The notes under the pieces were generated by a model. That model saw only the letters and a list, made by a program, of their open reading frames with translations. It had not been told where the DNA came from and did not search any database. This document shows positions 22,848 to 33,627 of a stretch of 64,000 nt of DNA, one piece after another. Position numbers and translations under genes: made by a program. This stretch comes from Coccinella septempunctata (lineage: Eukaryota > Arthropoda > Insecta > Coleoptera > Coccinellidae), in contig NC_058189.1 of NCBI RefSeq assembly GCF_907165205.1, positions 39,458,270-39,522,269 on the forward strand, in the 5' to 3' direction. The first letter of the stretch is position 1; every line of letters starts with the position of its first letter.

Positions 22848-22910
22848 GATATCTGGGATAAGTGAATTTTCCTCTAGAGAGGAGTGTGAAAGCCGCAAGG
22901 CTGAAGTCAT

Positions 22911-24201
22911 TCATTTATTCACCAAAAATCATTGTTACAATATATCTCATACTCATGCAATGAAAATGGGAAAGGTCAGATCATATAGGCATATAATGTC
23001 CTACTTGCTAAGTTGAAAGATCTTGAAAAATCCGCAACAATTGAATGGGTAAAATCTATATATATATATAAATATATATATAAATACTTTATGGTATTAT
23101 TACCTTCTTCTTTTTGTCAGTCTTCAATTTCCAAACGTAATTCTTGTAGAAGGTTGATATGGAAAAATTGGCTCTTCTCTCTGTGTTTGTGGCCGGCTTT
23201 AGTTGTAATTTTCAATGTGACCAGCCAAGATTTTTTATAATAACCAAGTGTTCAATTATGCTACCTAAAAATTATATTCAAAAAAAGTATTATTGAACAG
23301 TGAATTCTTTTAAAATTATCAAATTTAAGGCAGAATGCTGGGTGATATCCTTCTTCAAAATTAATTCTTCAATGATTGAAAACAGGACTGTATTCTAAAA
23401 AATCAACATGAAGTATGATTTCGTTCGTTCGCTTCTCTTCAGGAGAAAGTGTACCATGGGAGGTAAATTGAATTTGATTGATAAAAATAGGATTTTTCAA
23501 ATACGAAAAACAAAATTTTTCAACTGATCAAGAAAATAGAGATTATGATATTTGAAAGATGAATCTCAATATTCTGAACACTGTCCTGATAACCTACTGC
23601 ATATGGCATCTTGAAGAGTAATTGAAAGTCATCAAGCCCACGAAAGTCCATTAAAATCGGACCACTAATTCTCAGATATCGAAAATTAAGATGAATTCCA
23701 TAAATCACCCGTAGTATCTTCGGAACTAATGGCCTTTGGGTACAAAAATTGCAATTTTTCTTAGTGGCCTAGATGACTTGAAAGCAAGAGGCAGGAATGA
23801 ATAAGTTGTTTGAATGATACCATTGTTGCGGAAAATCCATAATGATTCCTATAGAAATATAAATCTAGCCCTGGATGACAGCGACAGTAGTCGAAAAATA
23901 ATGATTGTTTCTGTTAATGTCATTTTCTCTCCAAAAAAGTTGAATATATATTCTGACGATCAGAAGACCTCATTTTATTCCTTTGACCGGTTCTGACGAC
24001 GAACATTTGATGCCGAAGCTCGTGTATAAATAATCTGAAGAGGAGCGAACGAAATAATAAAGGACAACCTCCGATACGTTTTCCAAGCCAGAGTAAAAAG
24101 GTAATCCGCATTTCTACTGAGGAGATAACGTATAGAGAAGACAACGATAAAGCTTCAAGTAGAATGCAGTCTGACAGACATTAATCCCGACACTCTGAAA
24201 C
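22911..24201. other. No gene recognised
   Basis: AT-rich DNA including a short (TA)n-like run near 23056-23086. Short open frames occur on both strands but none carries a recognisable motif. Confidence 0.5.
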
Positions 24202-25320
24202 TCAGGAAGAAAATTGTGACACTAAAGACAAATCCGAGGACAAATCAAACAAGACAAGAACGAGCAATTCTTCCACATCAATAATACGGATTTTAGAAGT
24301 TGAGTTACAGACCCAGAAAGATTTAATGGTTTTAGAAACACAAAAGGCTGAATTACTTCTGCAAATGAAAGGAAAAGAAATACATTCAATGAGAGAAATA
24401 GTCAGAAAAAACAACCATTTATTTGGAAAAAGGCAAATTATCAGAAGAATCAGACTCATCAAGTTCAAGTAAAAAATTTGTTGTAACATCAGAAATAATA
24501 TGTCTTTGGTCTAAGAGAGCAGATTCCAACTTCCAAACCTGAAATGGGACCGTTACTCCAGTGTAGAGTGACGAAAGCTTCACATATTTTTTTACACAGC
24601 AATGGATTTCTTCGGACCCAACGAAGTTGCTGTAAGACGAAGATTCAAAAAACGTTGATGTTTATTATATTATTATTATATTCACTTACATGTCTGTCAG
24701 AGCCATTCACATTGGAGTAGCTCATTCGCCAACAGCAGAATAATGGCCATACAAAGATACACCAGCCTCATACCTGGTCCACAGGAAATCTTCTCTGATT
24801 GTGTAACAAACTTTATAAGTACTAATAGATAGTAAAGCCCGCTTGCAACAGCCGAAAATTCCTTGTAGAATTTACTCGATAATTCATGCGCCGTGAATTC
24901 TTAGCGTTACATACGCACTTTCGGAAGAATTAACTGTTCAGTTGCATACAAAATAATCTCTGCCGTTTTTTACCAAAATTTGAGAATTCTCGACTGTTAC
25001 GAACGGGCTTTGAAGCAACAAGTGAAAAATTTGGATAATAAAAAAATTCAGAATACCCTTATTCATATGGAAGAAGGTATCAAGAGGAATTTCAATCCAG
25101 TATGTACACCACACATGGGAGGTTGCTGGGAGAGGTTGATTAGATCTGTCAAGAAAGGCTTGAGCCCAGTACTAACTTTACATTATTCGAAAGATGAAAC
25201 ACTACAGACACTTCTTTGTTATGTAGAAAACTTCGTCAATTCTAGATCACTTACTCCCATTTCTTTGGACGCAACTGATGGAGCACCATTTATTCATAAC
25301 CATTTTTTATTGGATTATTG
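24202..25320 (+). pseudogene. Second BEL/Pao relic (gag-like coil and integrase)
   Basis: 24240-24470 reads a charged coiled-coil stretch (RILEVELQTQKDLMVLETQ), like the N-terminal Gag of Pao elements. From about 24690 degenerate integrase core follows in shifting frames: YMSVRAIHIGVAHSPTAE, a RYTSL block and an IFSDCVTNFIST block, where the usual SDNGTNF second-Asp motif is altered. Then an open part (24980-25310) has HMEEGIKRNFNPVC, PHMGGCWERLIRSVKKGL with the catalytic Glu, and NSRSLTPIS. Protease, RT and RNase H are absent, and the end is cut by Ty3/gypsy LTR-like DNA at about 25345. The copy is distinct from the 5.6-10.9 kb one. Confidence 0.75.
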
Positions 25321-25344
25321 GGAGGCAGTTCTTATTTGTTCCTA

Positions 25345-26300
25345 TTGTGATAGACTTTTTAGCACTCTGGCCGCTCCTTACCTTTGCTCGGGCGCCAGTG
25401 GGGCAATCAGTAAACCCCATGTCTGTCACAAAATCTCCAAAAATAGAGAGCCGGGGTAGGCTTGAAATTATCAGTGAAGAAGGGTATCAGTGAAGACTTG
25501 GGTGGTAGCGTCTTCTAAGTCTCTGCTTTCCAACGGATTTTAATGGTCAAAAAGAGTACCTACCTCTTCTAACTAAAACTTAGATGTAACTGATTTAAAA
25601 ACAAACTCTCACTGGCAATATTAACTGGCAACACAGTAAATGATCAGTTCTTTATTTCGCCTTAATCAAATTATATACAAAAAATATACAGGTAAAAATA
25701 AATGTGGATGTCAACTGGCGGACTGGTCGGTGTGGGGCGATTGATTAAATACGGTCGATTAAATACGATCACTCCAGGAAAATACGGTTAAAATTAACGG
25801 TAAATACGGTTAAATTCTGAAAGCCTGGCAAGTCACTCCCTCTGTTGGCGGAAATCGGTACGGGGGCTGGTACCGGTCCAATTGCAGTGCATCCTGTCTC
25901 TCTCTCTCTCGGTGACCCTCAAAACGGCTGCCTGTCAGACAGACAGCAGGTCGGAAGGAGCTGTCAACCTGTAACTTGATCGATCGGAAATCGGCAAAAT
26001 ATTAACAAAGTAGGAACAAAATACGGTAGGGGCCCCAAGTCCTCCTGGGACCCAACGTCGGTCCAACGGTCGCGGAAATCGGCAATCTACACAGCCTAAG
26101 GCCGCTTCCTGACCTGTCGGTGCATCAACGGTGTGGTATCGGTACGCTCGGTATACTCGGTACCGAAAGCTTACCGAGCGACTATATTTCAATGAGCGTT
26201 TCCTAACTGGCTCGGTAGGAGCGGTAGCGAGAAGGAATCGTTTCGTTTTACTGCATCTCGGTATGCTTGTCCATTCGCCTCTCGGCATTTACCGCGCTTA
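25345..26300 (-). repeat. Ty3/gypsy LTR end and leader, inverted, diverged
   Basis: 25345-25690 is an inverted, diverged (roughly three-quarters identical by eye) copy of 29050-29400. It includes GCTCGGGCGCCAGTGGGGCA, the complement of the primer-binding-site region on the right. Farther in, CTCTCTCTCTCGGTGAC near 25899-25915 matches the complement of 28575-28590. It therefore represents the 3' part of an LTR plus leader in minus orientation. The far boundary is uncertain. Confidence 0.65.
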
Positions 26301-26749
26301 TTTGAAGGAGACAATATAGCGACAAATGAAGACATGTCGACGAGACGTCTCACAAACAGTACTGCAGGATTTTATAACGAATAATGTGTAACTGTAGGCA
26401 ACTCTGTAAAATTTCTGTACAGAGCTTCCGGATCCCGCAACCTTTCTGCACCGACAAGTCCGGAAGCGGTCTAAAATGACTTAGTCAAGTTCAAAGGTTG
26501 TTCGGTATTTTCAGCTAGTTAAATGGACTAAAGAAAGCAGGAAATAGTCAAAATATCACCCCAGGTATGCACTACGGAAGGATTAAAAATGCTACAAGTG
26601 CATATGTATACTTTCAAACTTGTCGTAATTCCCACTCACGGTAAAAACACTTTACATACTTTTCTTGGCACCTAGATCTCAATCAATTCACTCTTGACTT
26701 TCAGCGCCGGGCCTCGAAGAAGTACCCCTCTCCGCGGGAAACTCGCCCC

Positions 26750-27472
26750 ATTATTGGTAACTCATCTCTCCATTGAATACATTCAAATTGCCCAATATGT
26801 CCGAAAATGTAGCAAGTGTCACCGATATAAGGTTCCACAGCAGAAACCGACAAGGAATCATTCCTATGTGGTGGAAGAACCTTGTGAAAATGACAGATTC
26901 TCCAAAAGGATGGAATTTAGGCCCATGAGAACAACTGTCCAAAGAGTTGTGTACCAGGCTTCCAAGGAAGATGGAGTGAATTCCCCAAAGCAGGAGTCAT
27001 TCGTAGACCCCAGAGCATTCTTAAACTTTGATAGGGAAATGCGTTCACTGAACGCCAAATTTTCAACCGAGAGTGTTAACAAGGAGGGAGAGAAACACAC
27101 CGAACCGGATACCGAATCGCAAGTATTATATACCATGTAAATAACCGTAACCGATTTACCGAAACTTTTAAATTTGTCCGAACTAGATTAACACGAGCCT
27201 TCGTCCAGCAAAGTCACTATAACGTACGCCGTAAGGACTGGCGTCATAGGATTGGAGACCAAGTGTACCGAAGAGAGCATCCCTTGTCTTCTGCAGTGAA
27301 GGGAGTTGCCGCCAAGTTGGCTCCGAAATACTCCGGAGCCTATACCGTTGTAGACGTAGTCTCTCCTGTGGTGTATGACATCAAGGATGGCAGTGGTAAG
27401 GTTGTCCGACACATCCACATAAAGGACCTGACATCCCCTGGAATTGAAAGGTATATGCCGTTAAGAACCTGA
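26750..27472 (+). pseudogene. Ty3/gypsy integrase remnant (zinc finger end and C-terminal domain)
   Basis: 26760-26900 contains YVRKCSKCHRYKVPQQKP, the second half of the HHCC finger of Ty3/gypsy integrase. The catalytic core is missing. After a degenerate stretch, 27150-27472 resumes with RKDWRHRIGDQVYRREHPLS, then KLAPKYSGAYTVVDVVSP and VYDIKDGSGKVVRHIHIKDL, the SH3-like/GPY-type C-terminal domain common to this lineage. It ends at the TGA at 27470-27472. A polypurine tract and LTR follow at 27704 onward, so this is the 3' end of an internally deleted element. It cannot encode an active enzyme. Confidence 0.75.
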
Positions 27473-27703
27473 CCGAATAATTTTCCAATTTGAAAATCCG
27501 AGAAGGCTAAAAGTCTTCTTACCGACATGGTGGATACGCCAACCGACAGTTTTTAAATTACCGTTCGAGTTCATCAATTCATGAAATGACGCCGAGGTCA
27601 ATAACCACGCAGCTTTCACTGGCTGAGACCGACATTTAGAAATACCGCAACGATATCTAGGGGGGTTGAAAGAAAAATAAAACTTCGTTTTATTTTTTGC
27701 CGA

Positions 27704-29340
27704 CGAAGGAGGGGGATGTGACGAGGCAAATTTTGCCCCGCCACGAAAAGGAAATTCCTTCACCTATACTTGCATAATAAGACCAATCATCCGAAATATT
27801 TTCGAAGAAAACCGTTATGTTATCATAGGGGGTCTTTACCGATTTATATTATTCCATCGTTTTCCACCGACCAGTCCCATATTTGTAGCGGAAACCGTAA
27901 ATGTCTTTTGTTTTCAGAATTCATATATTTTAGAATTCTTTCCGTTGAACCGTACTTTTTCTAACTCGAAAAAGTTCTTTCAACTTGTTCCGTTTTTCCT
28001 TCTCTTCAATTGTTTCTGTCTCTTTCCGAGCCCGTTGATTTACCGATCAATTTGAGTTTATCCAATGGGGGACTGAGTTACCCATGGTGGGGACAGTTTT
28101 CCGGGGTACCTACTTCTTCGAGTTCCGGCGCTGAAGGTCAAGATCAGTATGAATCTTTGATGAGAGGTGAGCGAGTGAAGTGTGAAGGATTAGTAAAGAG
28201 ACCGGACTTACAAGACAAAAATCTAAGGCAAGTGATTCTTGAAATTATTACCGCTTCATTGCACCTTTATGGAATAATATTCTCTCTAGACTTTTGCTTG
28301 GCTGAAAATCCGAATTAACCGTGAGCTAACCATTCCCTGCTGTATATAGTGCTTTCCGTTACTGTAGGGTGGCATTTGGGTTCCAGGAGGACGTTGGGCT
28401 CCCCTGACTTTTCCGATTCTTGAATATTTTACCGTTTCATCCCGATTTCCAACCGTTTAAATTATTAGTTATAGGTTAGATTCGCCGAGTATAGAGATGG
28501 GATTCCATTACCGTCAATACCCTCACCGCCGGACTCTGTGGCCGCTGTTTGACAGTCAGCCATCTTGAAGTCACCGAGAGAGAGAGAGACCGAAGGACAC
28601 CGACGGAGATCATATACAAACTACAGAGACAGAGATAGAGGGCGTACCCCGGTGAACTGGTGCCTTTAAATTTTGACTTGACTGAATTCCGTATATTTTT
28701 TTTTCGAAAACCGTTCGTATTTTTCATTCAATTTTGACTTCACTTAGTTCAGATATTTTTCCGAAACCGTACATATTTCGTTACACTTCGTTTAATTGAG
28801 ACTTGACTTAGTTCAGATATTTTTCCGAAACAGTTTTTATTTCGTTACACTTCGTTTAATTGAGACTTGACTTAGTTCGGATATTTTTCCGAAACCGTAC
28901 ATATATTTCTTTACACTTCGTTTAGTTGAGACTTGACTTACTTCCGTAAATTTTTTTCCGAAACCGTTCATTTTCCTGAAGTGTAATTTTGCCAGCCGTC
29001 CTGCGCCGACCAGACCCAGCCGTTGACGTACACGATTTGTTGTAAATGTCTATTTTTTGTGTACAGTTTATTTTAATAGAAATAAATAATTGAACATTTA
29101 TTTTTGTTGCCAATTATTTTGCCAGTGAGAGTCTTTTTATTGAATCAGTTTCATCTAAGAGTTTATTTAGAAGAGGTAAGTACTCTTTCTGACGCCTGAA
29201 GACCGTTGAAAAGCAGACACTCAGAAGACGCTACCGCCTTAGTCTTCATCGATACCCTTCTCCACTGATACTCAAGTCTACCCGGGCTCTCCAATTCTTT
29301 GGAGATTCTGTGAGAGACGTGGGGTTTGACTGATTGCCCC
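27704..29340 (+). mobile_element. Polypurine tract and probable Ty3/gypsy LTR (about 1.6 kb)
   Basis: GAAGGAGGGGGA (27704-27715) is a polypurine tract immediately before TGTGACGAGGCAAATTTTGC, a plausible LTR 5' end. The LTR-like sequence runs to ATTGCCCCAC near 29340, followed by TGGCGCCCGAGCA, which looks like a primer-binding site. The structure integrase, PPT, LTR, PBS implies that the right-hand sequence is the start of a second internal region, for instance after LTR-LTR recombination. The second copy is lost after about 29450. Confidence 0.6.
28670..28980 (+). repeat. ~64-bp minisatellite inside the LTR
   Basis: GACTTGACTTAGTTC-type units recur near 28675, 28736, 28800, 28864 and 28930, a period of about 61-66 bp, each followed by ATATTTTTCCGAAACCGT variants and ACACTTCGTTTAATTGAG. 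Copies have diverged slightly. Confidence 0.8.
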
Positions 29341-29354
29341 ACTGGCGCCCGAGC
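29341..29354 (+). promoter_or_regulatory. Putative retrotransposon primer-binding site
   Basis: TGGCGCCCGAGCAA lies just after the LTR end and starts with TGG, as tRNA 3'-CCA-primed sites do. Its complement appears in the inverted copy near 25395. The priming tRNA is not identified. Confidence 0.5.
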
Positions 29355-29644
29355 AACCGTAAGGAACGGCCAGAGTACGAAAAGTCTGTCACAAGGTATA
29401 TCTTGATAATCAAGGCACGATCAACTCTTTAGGTGAGAATATTTCTAGGAATTTACAGCAAGTGTAGTGGTGTATTTATTTGAACTCATTATCAGAAATT
29501 ATTATCTTTACCCTGTCTTACCATTCTCATCCTGTGTATTTCATTATTTTTTGTCAACTGGAATATTTTCTGATGGTTTGGTGGCAAAGCAAAACAATAA
29601 CAGAAATCAAATGTTTCCTACTGAAAACAAATTAAATATATTTT

Positions 29645-30306
29645 AGGTGTTCTAAGGTCGACTTCCTGCTATTCAAAGTTCTTGGAACTCTATACCAATA
29701 TTTGTAAATTGTGTTGGTTCTTCACTAATTCTGGAAGAATCTCTTCTCTTCTCCAGCTTCTCAGCTTTAATGATGAGCACCTGATGATTTCAAGGACTTC
29801 TGCTTGCCCTTGGTATCGCATTATCTTCTGAATTCATGAGTCCTACGTCCTCGCAAAAAAACTTCTATATGTACATATGGACGTTCACCTTATCGAAGGA
29901 CGTTGTAGAATTCCATTTTCTGGAATCCATATTGGAAAACCTTCACCGAAATACGACTCTAGTCAATGCAGAATTCTTGAGATTGGCTGGTGCATTCGAA
30001 TCGTCGAAGCTCATCACGAATTCAATGGCTTGGCAAAAATATTTGAGAATTTCGGAAATACGAGAGTTGAGTTTGAAATTTTTTCGAATTCGCCAACTGA
30101 ATCAAAGCGTCTGTAAAGACCTTACATATCCGCTTGTGTTGACTTTCATTGTGAAAATTGTGCAGATAATCAACTGTGCCTATTCGCTGATTATAATTCT
30201 ACTCCAGAACGATGGGCATGAAGCTGAAAGACCTATTTTATGGATGCTTTTCATCTTGGTCAATAGCATTCTTTTGATAAAAATATGAAACTCTGTACAA
30301 GAAGAA
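29645..30306 (+). pseudogene. Gustatory-receptor relic, exon 2 of the split-exon subtype
   Basis: A splice acceptor TTTTAG at 29639-29644 opens GVLRSTSCYSKFLELYTN, homologous to the exon at 33994. The receptor-like part reads FHFLESILENL ... NQSVCKDLTYPLVLTF, VKIVQIINCAYSLIIILLQ (TM5-like) and WMLFILVNSILLIKI (TM6-like). TGG is TGA at 30286-30288, just before a donor-like CAAGAAGAA-GTAAGT at 30307. An in-frame stop and frame slip also occur near 29780. Exon 1 is missing; the position where it should lie is occupied by Ty3/gypsy LTR DNA. C-terminal exons are also absent. It is a dead member of the same subtype as the relic at 33.6-34.7 kb. Confidence 0.7.
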
Positions 30307-31410
30307 GTAAGTTGGACAATAATGTGAATATTGCGCTTATTATTTAGACTCGATAATATCTATCTACTATCCCGTTTCGTGAGCCAACTAGTGCGGTAAA
30401 GATTTTTCCTTTGAATAACATTCAAGCAATTTACAGTACGAGATGCATAATTGAAATAAATTCAGTAAATCAAAGATTTTCAAAAAAATTCTGAGACAGG
30501 TCGATTAGAAGGTATATTTTTTTAATTATATACGTTCTTCTGATGCAACAAAATGTTATACAGCTTGTCCCAAATTCGAGATATAACGTCATTGGTCATT
30601 GATTATTGATAATTTTTTTAAAGGAAAATCCTAATTCTATTATGCCTTTTCCTAAATGATATATAGAGGGTGTTTTCAACATTCCGTAATCTGAAACTAT
30701 CATAACATTTTTAGGAATTAAGTATCATAGCAGGTAATGTTTTCTTAGCAATATCACGATCTTCCTTACGAGGCTTAGGTAAATTAAATATCAATCATAG
30801 AAATGTCACAAAATTTGAAGGAAATGAAAAACACTCCGTCAAACTCTACTTTCTTAATCATCTCAACACTTTAAACTGAGGATTTTTCAACTAACAAGCT
30901 AAACTGTAAAAAGGACTCAGCAAAAAATCAATCACTACCTCCATATCCTTTCCTCTGATGGACGTATGGGTCACTTGCAAAATAAATCACCTATGCACCA
31001 TGCTCTTCTGCTAAGAAACTTTTCACTTTTCTTCGAAAAACCTTCAATATTTAAGGAAAAAATACAAAATTTTTTGCTCATTGGCGGAGAGGGTTCATGA
31101 AACCAGGTTCATCATTCAAGTAATGATTTTCCAGAGCTTACAGACTCATACAGAGATACAGTACCCTAAAGTAGGGAAACCATCACATATTTAGACAAAC
31201 TAGTTCGATTCAATCGTAAATATTAATAAAAAAATTCGCAAATTGAATTGTCGAGGCTGAAATAGAAATTGTCAATCTGACTAGAAATAAAAAATATCTT
31301 GAATTTGATAGTAGATCTAAAGGCTAACTAGTTTTTCTCTCTTGCTCCATGTTAATACATGAACCTACCACTTAATTCTGATAATAGGTTCTGTTCCTAT
31401 TATGATTAAT
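30307..31410. other. No gene recognised
   Basis: AT-rich spacer between two Gr relics. Short MITE-like fragments are possible (AGAGGGTGTTTTC near 30666), but no paired ends were found. Confidence 0.5.
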
Positions 31411-31490
31411 CCATAATAACTACTTGTTATAACATTTTAGTTGATTGCTTATAATGGAATAATACAGTAATCCTACCAGTCTTTCTTGTA
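31411..31490 (+). promoter_or_regulatory. Conserved Gr upstream box, unit A
   Basis: ATAACTACTTGTTATAACA then TTTTAGTTGATTGC and, about 35 bp later, CAGTCTTTCTTGTA. The same block lies upstream of the units at 42.5, 48.4 and 55.1 kb, so it is probably a shared promoter with an initiator-like CAGTC. Confidence 0.6.
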
Positions 31491-31506
31491 TATAAAATCT
31501 ACCCAA

Positions 31507-32386
31507 ATGATTGAGACTAATACGGTTCTGTCCTTACCTCAATGGTTTTTTTGGCTACAAGGAATAAATGGAAATTTCTTCTGCACAAATGAGAGAATAA
31601 AATATTGGATAAAGTGTCTTATGGTGATGGGTGTCCTATTCAATATTTCGTCTTCTATTGGATGGATGATTTTTGTGGTTCACTCAGGTCCTAGACCGTT
31701 TTCGAACAAAAATAGCACTGATTTGTTCGAAAGTTTTTTGGTGGACCAAATGCGCATTAAGGTATTGACAGTCTGTCGATCCCTTGAGTTGATAGTGGTT
31801 ATTCTTCGAATTATCTGGAATATTGCACATTCTTATGAAGTGGGACAAATCCTTGAAAAACTAATGATCGAGAATCCATTCATTCGAATTCGAATTCATA
31901 TGCGTGAACTTGTTCAATATTCCTTGGAGAAGTTCAATTCCTCATTTTTGTGATACTTGCTGCTGGACGTCATGCGCTATCAGGGACTCAATAGAAATTT
32001 GTTTAATACGAACTCTGCTGAAGAGGACAGAAGATACCTTCCTCGCTTTGAACAATCAGTTGATAAGAATTCTCGAAGATATTGAGAGAGACTCATCTGA
32101 CCAAGAAGATTTAATTTGGGACAATTCAGGTCAAGATTTGAGAATAGCGAACGTTTGCCATGTACATTTTCGATTAGTGTCTTTGATAAAAGATCTTCAA
32201 GCCATAGAAACATTCAATGTGGCCCTTAGACTGATTATAAATATAATAGAAGTTGTAAACGTTATGTATACTTTTGTTGTAGCTGTTTTGGAAAGGAGAG
32301 GAATATTGTTACATTTTTACTGGGTCATCTACCAATTTTATCAAGACTTATATTATTTATATGTGGGTTTCTCTTGCAGCAAAGGT
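31507..32386 (+). pseudogene. Gustatory receptor, long-exon unit A, broken
   Basis: The frame starts at ATG 31507 (IETNTVLSLPQWFFWLQG, NGNFFCTNERIKYW) and follows the long-exon receptor family of this cluster through MRIKVLTVCRSLELIVV and ENPFIRI. About 75 bp present in the paralogues is then missing, and the frame shifts near 31890, continuing with IPWRSSIPHFCDTCCW, RDSIEICLIRTLLKRTED, ANVCHVHFRLVSLIKDLQAI (the conserved intracellular loop before TM5), TM5 and TM6. A one-base deletion near 32346 shifts the last codons. The exon ends at AGCAAAG-GTAAGT. Seven-transmembrane insect Grs are ligand-gated cation channels of taste neurons. This copy is inactivated by a deletion and two frameshifts. 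Confidence 0.85.
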
Positions 32387-32693
32387 AAGTTTTTGTTTCT
32401 GACATCGAAATGAATCAGTATTTTGCGAAAATTGTTAATCTATGATTCGAAGTCCTTCTCGTCTATGAGGCATGTTTTATCTCTTTCTTCAAGTTTGCCT
32501 TTTTGTATGGATACCAGACAATTTCTGGTCATTTTCATTTCTGTCAGTCAACTTTGTGGTTGATTAAAAAAAAATGAAATTGCGCTTCAAGTGCCATCTT
32601 TAGGAGGCTATATCTAAGCAGAGGCTCTTCAGAAAAAAATTACACTATTTTTGATGAGGATAAAGAATCACCCCTTAAATTTTTTCACTACTT

Positions 32694-33307
32694 TACAGGG
32701 TGGGCAAAATTCGTTGTCTACTGAGGATTCCTCGAGAACTATAGCAGCTAGAAGAAAACGGATGACACATTCTCGAGATCTTTTTTCATGAATAATCCAA
32801 ATCTAAAAACAGAATCGGCCTCTCATTATTAGATTTCGAGTTATAAACAGAAATTGAGATTTTGACGATTCCGAAAAATTTTCATAACTTTTTTGTCTTT
32901 GAAGTTACAGATCTGAAAATCAAACCTTCTTAGGCACTTTCATACGTAGAATCTACTGACAAAGGATTTTTTTCCAATTAAAAAAAAACATATTCAATAA
33001 ATGTTTGCATTTAAAAAAATGAATGTTCACCTATTGATCCGAAATGAAAAAAAATTTTGGGTTCATCAGTGGATTCTACGTAAAAAATTGCCTGTAGAAG
33101 GTTCAAGTTTCAGGTTTGTCATTTCGAAGACAAAAAAGTTATGAGAACTTTACGAAATTGTCAACCTCAAAAACGAAGTATCGTAGGAGGCTGTGGTTTT
33201 CACCATTCTTTGTTTCTCCGAAAATGAGAAATGTGTCATCCGTTTTCTTCTAGCTGCTATAGTTCTCGAGAAAAACTCAGTAGACAACGAATTTTGCCCA
33301 CCCTGTA
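32694..33307. mobile_element. Foldback MITE, ~614 bp
   Basis: TACAGGGTGGGCAAAATTCG at 32694 is mirrored by the right end ATTTTGCCCACCCTGTA (33291-33307). The arms agree for over 75 bp (CTCGAGAACTATAGCAGC / GCTGCTATAGTTCTCGAG), and weaker symmetry continues to the centre (TTTTTTGTCTTTGAAG / CTTC-like CGAAGACAAAAAAG). TA next to both ends suggests a Tc1/mariner-type TA target. It has no coding content. Confidence 0.85.
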
Positions 33308-33352
33308 CATTTACTCCCTGCTTATGAGGCATCAATAATTAGGAACGAATTT

Positions 33353-33460
33353 CAGTCAGCCAGTGAAGCTGTTGAAGTTTTCCATAGAGTGAATAGTGAA
33401 TTATCACAAAGGTATATAGAAATAGGTGATACTAGCAACAAAATAACTCATCCATAAATA
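33353..33460 (+). pseudogene. Gr exon-3 relic
   Basis: After an acceptor-like AATTTCAG, the frame SASEAVEVFHRVNSELSQRY IEIGDTSNKI aligns with exon 3 of the intact Gr gene (ANRTVIILHDIWNKYVEKRG, then IDRKL): same phase, same length and similar spacing, with shared A, V, H, Y, E and K positions. It ends in a stop after THP instead of reaching the FTAYGFF segment. It is presumably the leftover C-terminal exon of unit A. This shows that at least one upstream unit once had its own C-terminal exon. Confidence 0.5.
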
Positions 33461-33627
33461 ATAGGACGTATCAACAATTCGGTTTCGGTCTTGCCATCAA
33501 TTAATGATATGAATTGACTATCCAACAATATGGTTTATCATTTCATTTCTACTCGATATATTACTTGAGTAATTTACTTGATTTGACGTTATGGTTGATA
33601 ATGGCTTCCACTTTCTAGCCTTTCTAT

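Larger units (their letters stand above)
15455..22910 (+). mobile_element. R4/Dong-like LINE with terminal 47-bp direct repeats, split by a CR1-like insertion
   Basis: The element encodes an RT followed by a C-terminal CCHC and a restriction-enzyme-like endonuclease, the layout of R2/R4-type LINEs. A 47-bp sequence at 15455-15501 recurs at 22864-22910 with two differences (GAATTTTCCTCT ... GTGTGAAAGCCGCAAGG) and bounds the element. A CR1-like LINE occupies 18055-21974 with target duplication ATATC. Without it the R4-like element is about 3.5 kb. A hairpin at 15524-15554 (GGCTATCTGG/CCAGGTAGCC) lies in the 5' UTR. Confidence 0.8.

Noticed and set aside
23056..23090. TATATATATA run as a promoter
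   Set aside because: It is a simple AT repeat with no gene downstream.
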